A program made the position numbers and the translations under genes. A DNA stretch of 64,000 nucleotides, from positions 171,266,361 to 171,330,360 of the forward strand of contig NC_081406.1 of the NCBI RefSeq assembly GCF_030272615.1, in the 5' to 3' direction. The notes under the pieces were generated by a model. The model saw nothing but the letters and a program-made list of their open reading frames with translations, did not search any database and was not told the DNA's origin. Shown piece by piece: positions 34,031-46,866 of this stretch (position 1 is the stretch's first letter; each line of letters begins with the position of its first letter). The DNA comes from Cryptomeria japonica. Taxonomy: Eukaryota; Streptophyta; Pinopsida; Cupressales; Cupressaceae.

Positions 34031-37000
34031 CTATTCCAGATTTTCCAATAACTGGTAGAAGGCCTCCACGACTCTTTCTCCTTTGCCCTTAACAACCATT
34101 CCTTCCTTTCCTTGAAAGTTGCCATGTATGTTGCATTTCTCAAGGAAGAAACTTTTGGCGAAGTTCTTCCGATATCTGTATGAATATGTATTTACCATGA
34201 ATATATGCACCATTTTTCTCTCCACGTCATTCGCCTCCTTTTCCTCCACATAACACAAAAATGCATCTGAATCGCACGCATCTGGAAACTTGTCTACATC
34301 GGCCGGCTCCTCCACCTCCCTGAATGCAAGATCAGGGAACTCTAAAGAGTTTACAATTGGCTTCACCACACGGATCACGCTGCCTTCTATCCGTATATAC
34401 CTTGGACGTTCCTACAAATCATATAGTTTACAAAAGATTAAATCAAAAAATATGAGCATTTACTTAAAAGACGAAAAGCTCTGAATCTGTAACAGTTTAT
34501 AATACCTTCACCTTTATAGACTGAATACAAGGTTTCAGAGCTAACATGGTGTCACATATAAGCTCTAGTGTTTCCAATCGTTCCACTTTCTCCAAACTCT
34601 GCATTCCTGGCACCTTCCAGCTGGTCTCTATCATCAGTATCCTCAATGACTTGGAGTGCTCCAAACCTTCTATTTTTTCAACTCGGGGGCAATTCCTCAG
34701 TACAAATTTAGTTAGGAAAGCCGAATCAGCAAAGCTTGAGAGTAGTTCTATCTGCGAACAGTCACATATTTGAAGTTCCTCAAGGTTTACGAGACTACTA
34801 AGACAGTTGATACTCTTCACCATATCGCAAGAGTCAATTTTTAGAATTTTGAGCGACACTGGCAGCATCTCTATCTCCATTAAGTGTTGGTTCATCTCAA
34901 CCTCGAAATTTTCAAGGTTCGGAAAACGATCATCAGAAATTGATATCCTGGAGAATTGTTTGCAGTCTTCAGTGTCTGATTCCTCGGCCTCGGTATCAGA
35001 AGCCATTTTACTTTCCGAGCTTAAAATTTGAATAGTCTTCAAAGAGGATGAGTTTACAAGAGAAGTTTGCAAGCTTTTCCACATTTGAGTCTCAATTGTA
35101 AGAAAACTTAACTTGGCCAGTTCAGCCATGTTAGTTGGTACACCTCTTAACTTGATACAACCATCTAGATATAACTTGGTCAAAGACGTCTGATTCATGA
35201 TTTGATGAGGCAATTCTTCCAATTCCTCACAATAGCTAAGGTTCAAAACCTTGAGCTTCCTGATGTTTTCCAGGATATCTGATCTCAATTTAAGCTTTGC
35301 ACAACCTGATAAATTCAGGTCCTCAAGTTGTATCAGCTGCTTAAATGTATCTGGCAATGTTCTCAACTCGATGCATGAATCCAGGTCTATTTTGCGCAAG
35401 GCTACTAAATTGCCAAATCCAGCAGGCAGTGAAGATAGCATTTCACAGCCTACTAAAACTAGAACTTCCAGATGCATAAGCTGACAGAAAGAATCTGGCA
35501 ACGTGCTCAACTGTCTGCAAATAGTTAAATTTAGTTTCTTCAAGCTTATTAAATTGCCAAAACCAAGAGGTAGTGAAGACAATATTTCACATCCAAATAA
35601 ATTTAGAGCTTCCAGGTTTATCAGCTGACTCAAAGAATCAGGCAACAAGGTCAACTGACTGCAAGAATCCAGATCCATACTTCGCAAGCTTATTAAATTG
35701 CCAAACCCATCAGGTAATGAAGATAGCAGTCGAGACTGTAATCGCAAATACTCCAGTGATTGGATCTTACAGAACTCTTTTGGCAAACTGCTACCACGAT
35801 ACTGAATGACAAGCCTTTTGAGAGACTGAAGACGTCCTATCGAGCTTGGAAGCCATTGCAGTTTCTGGTAACCCTCTATAATAAGCTCTCTCAATTGCAA
35901 AGGAGGCTGCGGACAACCATTTAAATATTCAATTCAATTCAGAAAAACATGAACTTGAAGTAATCTTCTTGAATGATGAAAGCAAAATACTTACACACGC
36001 ATTGTCCTGCCACAATTCTTCCAAATTATCAGCTGCATGAAGCTCTAAAACACTTAATTTTTTTAATATGAGCCATGATGGAAGATTTTTAAGAGGAAAA
36101 CCTTCCCAGCGAAGCCACACAAGTTCTTCTGATAATGATGCAAATTCTTCCGTAAACTCATTTCCATTCACAGAAAGAATTTCTAACGCATTTGAGAATC
36201 TAGGGTGTTTAGATACCCTGCTTGAGCTTCCAGCTACCTGTTGCGTGTACTCTTTGAACGCGACAAAGGCATCCGCTGGTTTTATCCCTCGAATCAGTTT
36301 TATTTTCTGAACAAAAAAGTCAGTCATACAGAGTTTTTCGATCAAACTCAATGAAAGCAGAGGCAGATATGAAGACAAACTAGTATTCGACGCCATGACT
36401 TATCAATAGTTAGTGAAAACAGGCAATATAAGAAATCAGCCCTCTATTCATCTAATTATTTGCATCTAACAAAAACGCGGAATGGGGAGCCAATTATACT
36501 AATCTCACCGTGGAACTTTTCTTCATATTATTGATCTGCTGTGGAGACCAAAGGCGGCAAGGTGAGTGTATGGTTGCAATCTCTCTTCCCATATCCCTAA
36601 GCTGATCATGCATCCTGATTCGTTCGTCCCCCTCGACCAGCTCCAACAGACACTTGTTCACGAGTGTTTCCAACCCATACAGACCGCTCCAACCCGATCC
36701 ATCCCACACTGCAATAGCCGTACTTTTCTTTTCTCCGATTAGAAAACAAGCTACATCCAAGAACATCTCTTTCTCTTCTTCATCGAGGGCATCATAGCTA
36801 ACTTGCAGCCTTTGTTTGATTTCGCCAGGCAATATTCTTAAGATTTTATGTAATTGGGATTTCCAATAATCCTTGGACCTTCTGCCATATAACTGTGCCC
36901 CAAATACCTTCAGTGACAGAGGCAAACCATTGCAAGCCTTTAAGAAGTCTTCAACCAGAGTTTTAAATTCAGCAGGTGGTGAGGGTTGCAAGAAAGCGTG

Positions 37001-38259
37001 CCAGCAGAATAGCTGCTCGGCATGTGGCTTGTCAAGTCCTGGCATGTTATAAATACAGGAAAGGCCCCATGATATAAGTACACCCAGTTCTCGGGTAGTG
37101 ACAATAACCATACTTTGGGATCCAAGGTTGTCTTTATTTGGCAATAGAGCATTCAACTGATCGATGTGATCCACGTCATCCAAAACGATGAGCTTTCGAT
37201 GAGAGCTCAAACGATTTGAGAGAACGACCTTGCCTTCATCTACACTGTCGAATGGCAAATCATGGAGCCTGAGGTCAGCCAGAAGCTTTTTCTGCTTGTC
37301 AGCCAGAGCATTTTTGGATGCTGCATCACGCACGTCAAAAACAAAACTGCATCTCTCAAAGGAGGAAAATTTCCTGTTGAACAATTCCTTGGCTAATGTG
37401 GTTTTACCACTGCCCCCAATGCCCACAATCCCCGTGAGTTTTACTTTCTCTTCCCTTGCAACTAAATTGAAGCCTTGTACAAGCTCATCCAATCCAACTG
37501 GATGCTCAGCTACCCATAACGGAACTTTTTTCATGATTTGGAATGTACAATTCACAATATGCTTCAAAACTGTGGCCTCATCCCTAAATATTTTTAACCG
37601 AAAATAAAAATCAAAACAGAACACACTATGCTGCTTAAATATTTTCATGAAAATGGAACCACTGGGTGAGATGTGATACTTGACAATCGAAGAAACAGAG
37701 GAAATAATACGTACTCATTATTGCTGACCAGGTAGCCGGATAAGAATGAAGTGTTGTGGAGTGCCCGTTTCCAGTCGTCAAGCTTTTCGGGTGTGTATCT
37801 GCCCTTCCTTTCATGCTCTGAAAACGCATGGGCGTATTTTCCTTTCCCTTGATCAACATATCTGAGATCAGAGGGATCAACATGATAGAAAATGGGAATG
37901 ATTTTTGAACCAGTTTTGAGCATGAAAGATAGCTCAGCCAAACACCATGGGGATTGAGCATAGTTGGGAGAAAAAATTGCTATGTGAAGGGTAGCACTAG
38001 TTATGGCATGTTGGATCTCTGCTGGAATAGAATCACCAACCTCAAGGGCATCAACATCTAGAAAAACATGCAATCCCATGGAATGAAGTTTATGATGGAT
38101 GGTAGTGGCTAATGTGTGTTTCACATCAGATCCACGATGATTTATGAATATGTCCCAAGGCACTGTAGATTTAGATGCAGAATAAGGTGCAAGCTCATCA
38201 AAAGCGTTTTCTGGTTGAGTTTGAATTTGCCTGGCTGTGGAAGAGGAAGCCATGTCCAT
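34031..38259 (-). CDS. TIR-NB-ARC-LRR (TNL) intracellular immune receptor, five exons, intact
   Basis: Exons: 38259-37715, 37583-36509, 36306-35995, 35906-34506, 34411-34031 (3,714 nt, ~1,237 aa). All introns are GT-AG (131, 202, 88, 94 bp) and all joins keep frame. Start: first ATG (MDMASSSTARQ) after an upstream TTG in the same frame. TIR ~35-175: WDIFINHRG and SPWCLAEL, holding the Glu used by NAD-cleaving plant TIRs. NB-ARC: P-loop GIGGSGKTT (~236-244), kinase-2 KLIVLDDVD, RNBS-B-like VIVTTRE, GLPL in CNGLPLSLKV, RNBS-D FLDVACFLIG, MHD at ~506-508. LRR fills exons 3-4 (~590-1110) with LPDSxxQLxxLExLxLxGC units. The last 126 residues (exon 5) form a C-terminal domain I do not recognise. 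Such receptors detect pathogen effectors and trigger cell death. All key motifs are present; function is inferred from family. Confidence 0.93.
35310..35740 (-). repeat. 144-nt (48-residue) internal repeat in the TNL LRR
   Basis: Within exon 4 the anchor AAATTGCCAAA (plus strand) recurs at 35407, 35551 and 35695, exactly 144 nt apart. The protein shows SSLPxGFGNL followed by a second LRR with LPDS, repeated about three times, so the unit is a pair of 24-residue LRRs. This is a sign of recent intragenic duplication. Confidence 0.88.
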
Positions 38260-38470
38260 TGAGTCAAACTGAACCAAACACAGAGAAAAAAGACATGGGC
38301 CTTGGTTTCGGACAAATGAAGGGTTCTAAAACCACAGCAAAAACAAATGATAAAACCTTGAGGCGTATTGGGTAGAGTTAACGGGAGTCGAGGGTTGCGG
38401 GCATTTAAAACGGTGCATGCAAAACCCCGCGTCAGCGGAGGACGTGGCAACCGCAGTTAGTCAGGTGAAA
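38260..38470 (-). promoter_or_regulatory. Putative TNL promoter / 5' untranslated region
   Basis: Just upstream of the start codon on the minus strand is TTTGACTC (complement of about 38261-38268), containing the WRKY W-box core TTGAC. Farther up are GCCACGTC (a G-box-like core, ~38441-38448), a locally GC-rich patch (38380-38460) and TTTTAAAT (~38403-38410), a weak TATA-like sequence. Motif presence alone is weak evidence. Confidence 0.35.
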
Positions 38471-41400
38471 TCTTTTGTTATCTCTTTGAAAACAATAATT
38501 GTATGATTTTTTTTGAATAAGTGTATTTCATGTTTTTTAAGTGAATTAAAAAGATATCATTATAATATTTATAAAATAGTGGGTGCCAAGATGTAAAGTC
38601 TAAAAGGAATCATGTCTGAATAGAAGACAAGAGTTCAATAGCTCAAGCTCAAACATAATTTCAGGAAAAAAAATTAATCAATTAATGTAATTTGAAGGTT
38701 TCTTTCAATCATCATTATAGGCAAGATTATCATGAATTGGCTCACAACTAGTGAGCACACTCTCTTTCTTAGGAGTATTCTTAGAAAGTTTTTGAACGTG
38801 CATTAAAGAAATAGCTAATTACAACGAAGGAATACTAGATTTAGATCAACCATGAGCACCACGCATACGAGGAGTTCCATTTAAGGTGGTTGTGAAAGTT
38901 GGGACCAATCAAAAATAGCATTATCTCTATTCCTTAGCGGTTGAGAATCATAGGTATTAGAAGCACAATATCCTTTAGTAGACTAGTTCCAATCTCATAA
39001 ATGCCTTGGAGGAGCAGAAGAGGAGAGAGGCAAGACTCTTAAGGCACTATAACGAGTACCCCAATGCTTTAAAACCTCATGTAGATGGCCCACCTCAAGT
39101 ACAACTTTACTAACTTGCACTTGAATTTGCATAAACACATTGATGTATATCATAATTTTAGTGTATAGAGAGAAATGTGCATCATTAAGATATCTTGAAA
39201 AAAAATCTCTCTTTCCAAATACTAAAGAGAATCTCCACCATAAAAGCATGATAGATATGGGTATAATTGAAAGGAAGAGAAGGCCAACCCGTAACAGAAC
39301 CATATGCCATGAAAAAGAAGTTATTCTAAAATGCTTGAAAAGATAATGAATCTAATTCTAAACTTCTGGAGCTTTGGGGAAGAATTAGAAAACATACATG
39401 AGAGTCTTCAATTATCCACAAAATGGACAATGATGATTGGGAAACCCCAAATGAGTTAAATGAACCCAAGCAAAATCCCTTGATAAAGAATACACTTGGC
39501 AAAATGAGGCAATTTAGGCTCAAGGATGGTCAACAAAATAGTTTAGAACTTGTGATACCAAGTACCAAGCAAAGATTAAAGCTACCAATAATAATTCAAC
39601 TAAACAACCATTGAAAGATGAGAAAAAAGCCACAAATGTCCCTTATGAGGCATATAATTATAAATTGGTGTATTTGGATACCATTTCTAATCCTTCTACC
39701 ATGACTTGAATGAAATGACCTCTTTTTTTAATCATTAAAAATAGCCTAAAAATTCTCCTTATCTTGGTTAGATAGTATGAATTTTCTTTCAATCTCTATC
39801 CAAGATTTCATTCTTATACTAGAAGACTATATCAAGTCATTGTCAAATCTCCAAATATAGAATGAAGAACTCCACATGATTGATCATGGTTTGCATCTTT
39901 ATCATAGAAGTTCAGTTATCTCCAAGAAATATAGATTTTCTCCCAAGAGCACCCATATTATGCCAAAATAGTGAAATGGAAATATCTAAAATCCTCCATC
40001 ACACAATATCACATCACTCTTATAATTCTCAATATAAGTGATCTAGAGGTACTTTGATGAAGATCTCCTAATTGAAGATCATTCATGGCCCCACAATAAA
40101 TAAAAACTCAATTACAACATCGAAAGCTCTCAAAGGCAAAAATAAAATCACAATCATAAAAAAAAAGATAATTGTTATAGGTTCAAGTAAAACAATAATA
40201 ATTCACTCAAAGTAATCTTAGATGAAATTTGCACAAACATCCCAAAGTTCTCTACCATGAATCATAAGTACTTCATCCATCCATCTCATAGTCTCACTAG
40301 TGGATTTCACCAATGCATAATGATGAGCAAAGGATCACCAACAAAACATTTCCAAACCGACATAGCACCAATTTATGAGTATAGACAAACACATCTAAGT
40401 TATTCACCACCTTGTTAATAAACCACCACCTTTGTTGTTGAACAATAACAAAAAATAGACTAAGTATTTAAGAGCCTAAATGACAATGCACAATAATATC
40501 TAATGATGCAAGGTTCATAATACTATTTTGATGCTACAAGATTATTCACTTATCTAATAATAAGTAATGACCTAAGACTATACTTTAATATGAAATCTAA
40601 ATGTTCAACTTGAAAAATGTATTGATAATCAAGTTAATCAATAGAAATCCAATTTCTAAGATAATTGACTTATAAATAAGAAATATAAAATTTAAATTAG
40701 AATGACTAAATCACAAATACATGTCCAATCTAATCTGAAATAAAAAAGACTAAAAAAAATGATCGAACTAATTAAAAACAATTTGTTTTTACTTAAATGA
40801 TAAAATAAAAACTAAAATCAAACTTATACACATAATAGTACAAAACCCAAAATAAATATAAAATAGAATATAAAACTCAAATATTGTTTCTACTCGATGA
40901 ACACCGTCACAATGAAAACTACATTTACTGTAAGATAAATAAATGAATTTATCAATTTTAGATTTATTTATATATGTCAAAGATATATCCTTTTCATGTT
41001 CTAGGTTTTCCTGGTAAAGATGTGTTCAGACGATATATATCCGAAAGGCACGCGTAAGACACAATAAGTGTGGAATGGCAACTTCTCTGTGGACAGTTTA
41101 ATAGCAGGATGAAAATATTATATTCATCTAGAGAAAGTCATTGGGTCTATTTACAAAATTATAATGTTTGGTATGTAAAATTTTACAATTATATTGTTTG
41201 TCTTAATCCAAAAAAAACAATTATGATTATAGTTTCCAGTATTAAAAAAATTCTGATCGACCATTAGGGTTTACTTTTTTCTGGTAGAATTCATGCAAAT
41301 CTATACAAATATTAAATACTTAATTTAATATAGTCTATATTTCAAATCAATATGTCAAACCCCAATAAACTTCATATTCAAAATGAATTTAGTATCATAC

Positions 41401-41554
41401 AAGTACTATTTATTGCGATTCCTTAATCATCTTGATAACTATATGAATTTTTGTCATTACTATAGTTTTCAATGTTAATTAAAAAAAATATGATTATTGG
41501 TTGACTTTATCTTATTAGTTCCCACTATGGCAAAAATACTAATGTATTCACCAA
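38471..41554. other. Intergenic stretch, nothing identified
   Basis: AT-rich sequence. Frames of 60-100 codons near 39000-39610 lack recognisable motifs. No LTR ends or RNA genes are seen. Confidence 0.4.
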
Positions 41555-41822
41555 AATTTAATAAATGTCAAAGCATCAACCAATAAGAACCAACAATTAA
41601 AACAACTTGATCATTTTCTTAATATTTATATTTTTTTCAAATCTATTAAAAAATACATAAATTGATTTATCTATTATTCTATTGGCTAATAGCACTCTAA
41701 TAGTACTCTACAGTCATATTAAGATGATGATGATGTTAGTATTTTAAATGTCAAAGCATCAGCCAATGAGAAGCAAGAATTAAAATAGGTTGAACAAATT
41801 TCCTAATGTTTGTATTTTTGTT
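41555..41822. repeat. Diverged direct repeat (~85 bp, two copies)
   Basis: AAATGTCAAAGCATCAACCA near 41565 recurs as AAATGTCAAAGCATCAGCCA near 41747, and similarity continues to a TATTTTT tract in both. The spacing is about 182 bp. Confidence 0.65.
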
Positions 41823-42403
41823 TGCATTTTCATACAATAGTGTTTTATAGTCATTTCACTATTATATAATATTGGCTAGTTTTCTCCCGTTTTCTGTGAC
41901 AATTAAATGAATGATAAAATCACTTATTTTTTATACTAATAATTTAAAAATACATAAAATTATAAATATCAAATATATAAAATAATTTACACTGCATGGT
42001 TGGGTATACCATTGTATATATGAAATAATTATATATAAATTAAATATATAGAATAATTAATACTTATTAGTATATAGTCATTAATAATAAATAATAGAAT
42101 ACTTATTATGAATAATAATAGATGTTATTAATAATTAATATTGTAATAATTTATTATATGTCTATTGCTATTATTATAATATAGAAAAATTATTTCATGT
42201 ATAATTATACATAATATTAGTTATCATAGTTATTCTTATATTTAATTAATTATCAATAATCATTGTATAGATATTATAATCATTATTATAATCCATATTA
42301 ATTATTTTAATTTAATGATTGAAAATTATTGTACATGGAGCTTTAATTCTAATTTGACATACTTTGTTTCTTGCAAAATCTTCACTCTATATATCTAGTT
42401 TTT
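41823..42403. other. Extremely AT-rich low-complexity tract
   Basis: Mostly ATT/TAA repeats, especially 42030-42310. No coding or structural feature is seen. Confidence 0.6.
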
Positions 42404-42409
42404 GTTACA

Positions 42410-43159
42410 TGCAAAAATCATTATTGTTAATATTTATAGTGAAAGTGGATAATGGAAAGAAAAATATTGAAAGACGATAATAGAGTCAGCCACAAAACCC
42501 TAGCTTAACACCAACAAAGATCCACCATAACATATGAAGATTACCTAAGACAATGCAAATCAACAAAATCACAAAGATTATACCATCACATGTCCACTAG
42601 GGTTTGAATTTCCATTCTTCCTATCTCCATTGATCTTGCTTGATGATTTTTCTCTCAGATTTTGTATGTGCACAAGAGCTCTACAAAGAACAAAAATGTG
42701 GTTGCAAGTAGGCTTTATTGCATATGAAAGTTTGAATGTGTAGAATGTTTAGGCTTGATAATGAAAGAAGCATCCTCTTATATAGAAGACACTGTAAGAA
42801 ATGAAGGGATAAGGTTGAGAGGTGTAAAAGATAGATGGTCGGCTAGGATTAGAGGGTAGGTAAAAGAAATAAGAAAATAGTAAAAGGGTAGGTAGTGTAG
42901 GAATTAAGAGATGAATGACATGTGTCATGGGTAGAAAAGGCTAATGAATTAATTAAATAAATAAATATTTATTTAATTTAGGAAAAAGGATAATTTAAAA
43001 AAAAAAAGTATTTATTTAAATGAGGAAAAAGGCTAGAAGAGGATAAATGAATTAATTAAATAAATAAAGATTTATTTAATTAATAGAAGACTAATGATAA
43101 AATAATTAAATAAATAAAAATATTTATTTAATTAGACAGGACAATTTTAGGTGTCTACA
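42410..43159 (-). mobile_element. Probable solo Gypsy-type LTR
   Basis: On the minus strand it starts TGTAGACACCTAAAATTGTC (43159), closely matching the start of the LTR at 15543-16499, and is likewise rich in AATTAATT blocks. GTTACA flanks both sides (42404-42409 and 43160-43165), giving TG...CA ends and a 6-bp duplication; Gypsy TSDs are usually 5 bp, so one flanking base may match by chance. No PBS or PPT is attached. Confidence 0.6.
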
Positions 43160-43165
43160 GTTACA

Positions 43166-46100
43166 ATGTTGTTTAACTAAGCATTATGTTATAGGTTTTA
43201 CTAACATGAACTAGATGCAATGCGTCTATAGATTTTACTAATTGACATGAATTAGATGCAATTCATCTTTGGTTTCCTTACTAAGGAAACTCATTTTATG
43301 TTTCAATATTTAAATATAGATGCTTTAAGGTTAAACTTTGCTGAGCACTATTTTTCAAAAGATGTACTATATTATTTAAATAATTCCACATTATTATTTA
43401 ATGATGTCAATATTCTAATATTATTACTACAATTTTTTTTAATACAAGTGACCAAAGTCACTAAACTTATATTAATTAATAATAAAGTCTTATAGGAGCA
43501 CGACAACCCTACTTCAGAAATATACCAAACTTTTCTAGGAGGGAAGAAGTTTACTGTCCAAAAACCCTAATTGAAACCACATAGACAACCCTAATTAGAT
43601 AAACCATTAAAATGAGTCATATGAAGAACCCAAAATATCCTATGTACAATCATATTTACAATAGAATAACCTAGCCCAATTATATTTACATATATAACCT
43701 AAATACAAAGATTTCACACATAATAATCAATCCAATTACTTCGACCAACCTCTGGAGGCACAATTCTAGAAAGTGACAAAATTTGAGGGTCATCTTGTTG
43801 ATAAGAGACACCATCCTCCTCCATAGGAGACACATTTTGAATAGGCTTGATGTTTAGAAGCTAGTCACATGCAAACCAACAAAGCAATCCAAAATCACCG
43901 CAAGAATGTTAGCATTGACATGGTCCAAAAGTCTTTCAATCTCTTGCAATGTCTGGTCATACTTGTAACAAATTATACCTAACTTGATTGCATGCAATAA
44001 CTCACCACAATACCCATTAGGAAGTAAAAAAACATAAAAAGTTATTGATGGAAAAGTCATCGTGATCAAATCAGTAATTTTCTAAAGCAATTTATTACTA
44101 CGATTATTATTTAAAGGATTATAAATTATCATTTAATGATGTCAATATTTTAATATTATTACTATAATTTATAAAATTTTCAAATTCAATACAAAGCTAT
44201 TATGGCAAGAACATAACGCAAATGTGTATCTTGTTACTATAGCCTTCATTTATGCAAGTATTATAAATCATAATAAATATGCTCAATATTAAAATCAAAT
44301 CAAATCAACTCAATGTCTTAAATCTAAACAATATTTCTTTCAACCAACAATGAACTATATATTTAAAAAGTGTTTAACTTGTTCATATTTATTCATAAAC
44401 AAAGATGTAGCTATTCAATGATCTACAATTTAAATAAAGTACATGGTTCAAATAAATTATCAATGCCTACCTTGCATTACACCTTTGATATATTGGATAA
44501 TATTGTATAGATATCTAGAGTACTTAACAATATAGCTAGCATTAATGCATTTTGATAAATAAAGTAAGAAAGGGCTCTAACTCTTTACAAAGAAACCACT
44601 AAGATTAAAATAAAAATTGCTAGAAGTGAAGTAGCCAAAAGGAAAGAATAGTGAGTCTCACAAAGAGTGAGACTAACCAAAAGATTTAGACCAAAGCAAC
44701 AAACTAGTACGAAACAAGGGTCCCCACTTAGAACTAAGACTTCTCTTTTGCAAATAATGGGTTTTGAAACGAGCCCCAAAACCTTCTACCAAAGATAATA
44801 CCTTGAATTTCTATAACAAAAATAGCCAAAGAATGGGTCGATAAAGAAGGAACAATAACTCCTAGGAAAACATAGAGATGAAAGAAGAAGGTTGCAAGAA
44901 ACAACAAAACATCTTGCTAGGGACCTTACAGACAAAATTCCAAAGAGCTAAATCCCTAAGCCAAAATATCCCTTAGAAAAGGCTTCCAACAAATCCCTAC
45001 TAGTACAGAGATATGACCACAACAAAACCTACAAATGTATCCACCTCAATATATAGCACCAACAAGACCAAACTTAACAACAAAATACACCTCAATAGGA
45101 CCAATAAGAACAAAAATAACAACAAAATCCACCTTAATAGGACAAGTGGGAGAGAAAACTAGGGTAAAGGCTACAAAATCCTCCTCATTGTTGCCAATGA
45201 TAAATCTATGGGTTGTAGAAGACCACATACCAATTTTATCAACAAAATTAGGCATGTCACCCATTTCCATCAAATATACAGAAGGGACTTCAGACACATC
45301 TACTAGATCAAAACCCACCTCTAGAGGAGTCTTAGGAGAATTATCTAAGAAAAGGGAAACGTGAGCCCGCTCACTATTAGTCCAAGAAAACCTAACAGAA
45401 ACTTCCAATAAAAATATTTATAATAAAAGAATAGTCCCTGCAAGGATAGAGAGAAGCTTCAAAGGAGAAAAAGGATAAATACCAAAATGGGTAGCAACCC
45501 CACCTCACAAAACTAGATCCATAACAAGGGGAAGATCTCCATGTAGTAGATTAGGCTTCCGAGAGAACAAATAAAGGCTAGAAGTGGAGGCAAATCTCCA
45601 AAATAAAACCTTGAGAACACATCACTTTAGGTCACACCAAAAGGAGGACAGATGGCTAAAGCCCTTGACCAAGGCAAATACTAGAGAAGGGGGGAAAAAT
45701 GAAGAGAAACATCTCCCCTACATAATCCCATCAAACTCTAGAAGAGAAGAAGTCCAACTTGGGAAGGAAAAACACTCATCCAAGAAACTCAAGGAAAACA
45801 AGGGCGAGCAAAAAAATATGGGAGAGCAAACTCCTACACCTCTAAGGATAGAAATCCTCCAGTAGAAGCATAACATAATACCTACCAGCATCCACACTAA
45901 ACAGAACCTCGTCATTAGTGTCACATCCAATATATTTAATTACTTTAATAAAGCAATGAACTAGATTAAATTATTAAATGCAAATGAAAAGAATTAATTA
46001 TGATCTCATCATTTTCTCATCATGTTTTGACTATATTTTTCTTGACTGGCCTATTGATGTGCGAATAAGTTTGAGTGCAATTTTGGTTGAAGATGGGAAC

Positions 46101-46861
46101 ATGGTTGAGGAGAGGATTCTATCCACTTGTTAAAGAATGGATATGATGGAGAAAAATACATACACCACTTAGTCTCATGTAGCATTTGCATATTTGGATG
46201 ATACAATGAATGTTTCTACATGTTTGATAATACTTACATACTAATGTTACTATTACAAAAATCAATATGAAAATAGATTTAATCTTGCATCCCATGTTAT
46301 AACTATGTATACCTTTGCTTTACTGATAGGAAAATGTTAACTCTTTTTTATATGGATGTTACTATTTGATTACATTCTTCAAATGCACATGTTTGAGAAA
46401 TGGATAGTACACTTTCAATGAATACATATAAACATGACTAAATTGATATATACATACATAGTGTATGAATACATATGTATATATTCATATATACGCATAT
46501 GAGACCACACTTACAAATATATATAGTGGTATAGGCATTTTTATACATATCTTTATAAGTGCAATATGTTGCATGTTTAATCGAGCCTCCAATTACACTA
46601 AAGAGGTTGATAAGGTTGATAAAGAAAAAGATCTCAAGTACTAGACAACATTGTGTCTGCAAAAAATGTTAATTCTATATCACTATTTGATATGCGCATG
46701 CTTTATTCATCAAAAATAGATAATCCTTTTTTCTTAATTTGTTTTATGCATCATGCCTTATTTTTATCAGTTATAAAATAAGAAGATGTGTGCCTTAGAG
46801 ATCATCATTTTAGTGGAATTGATATTCAGTTTACTTAATGAAAAATCTAGCGTGTTACATA
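43166..46861. other. Intergenic / old retroelement DNA without identifiable genes
   Basis: Minus-strand frames at 43854-44069 and 45046-45408 are open but short. The second contains an internal repeat (PIKVDFVVIFVLIGPIEVYF), also readable on the plus strand, so neither sense is secure. The segment may be internal sequence of the older Gypsy-like element that 46867-55667 entered. Confidence 0.35.
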
Positions 46862-46866
46862 TCTAT

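Noticed and set aside
37400-37440. miR482/2118 target site in the P-loop coding sequence
   Set aside because: By eye the P-loop codons differ from the miR482 complement I recall at about nine positions, too many to claim.
34546-37607. Several plus-strand frames of 70-125 codons
   Set aside because: They are antisense shadows of the TNL exons, whose motifs and splice sites explain the sequence.
45035-45408. Overlapping 109-codon plus and 120-codon minus ORFs
   Set aside because: Both arise from an internal short repeat with biased composition; no motif favours either sense.
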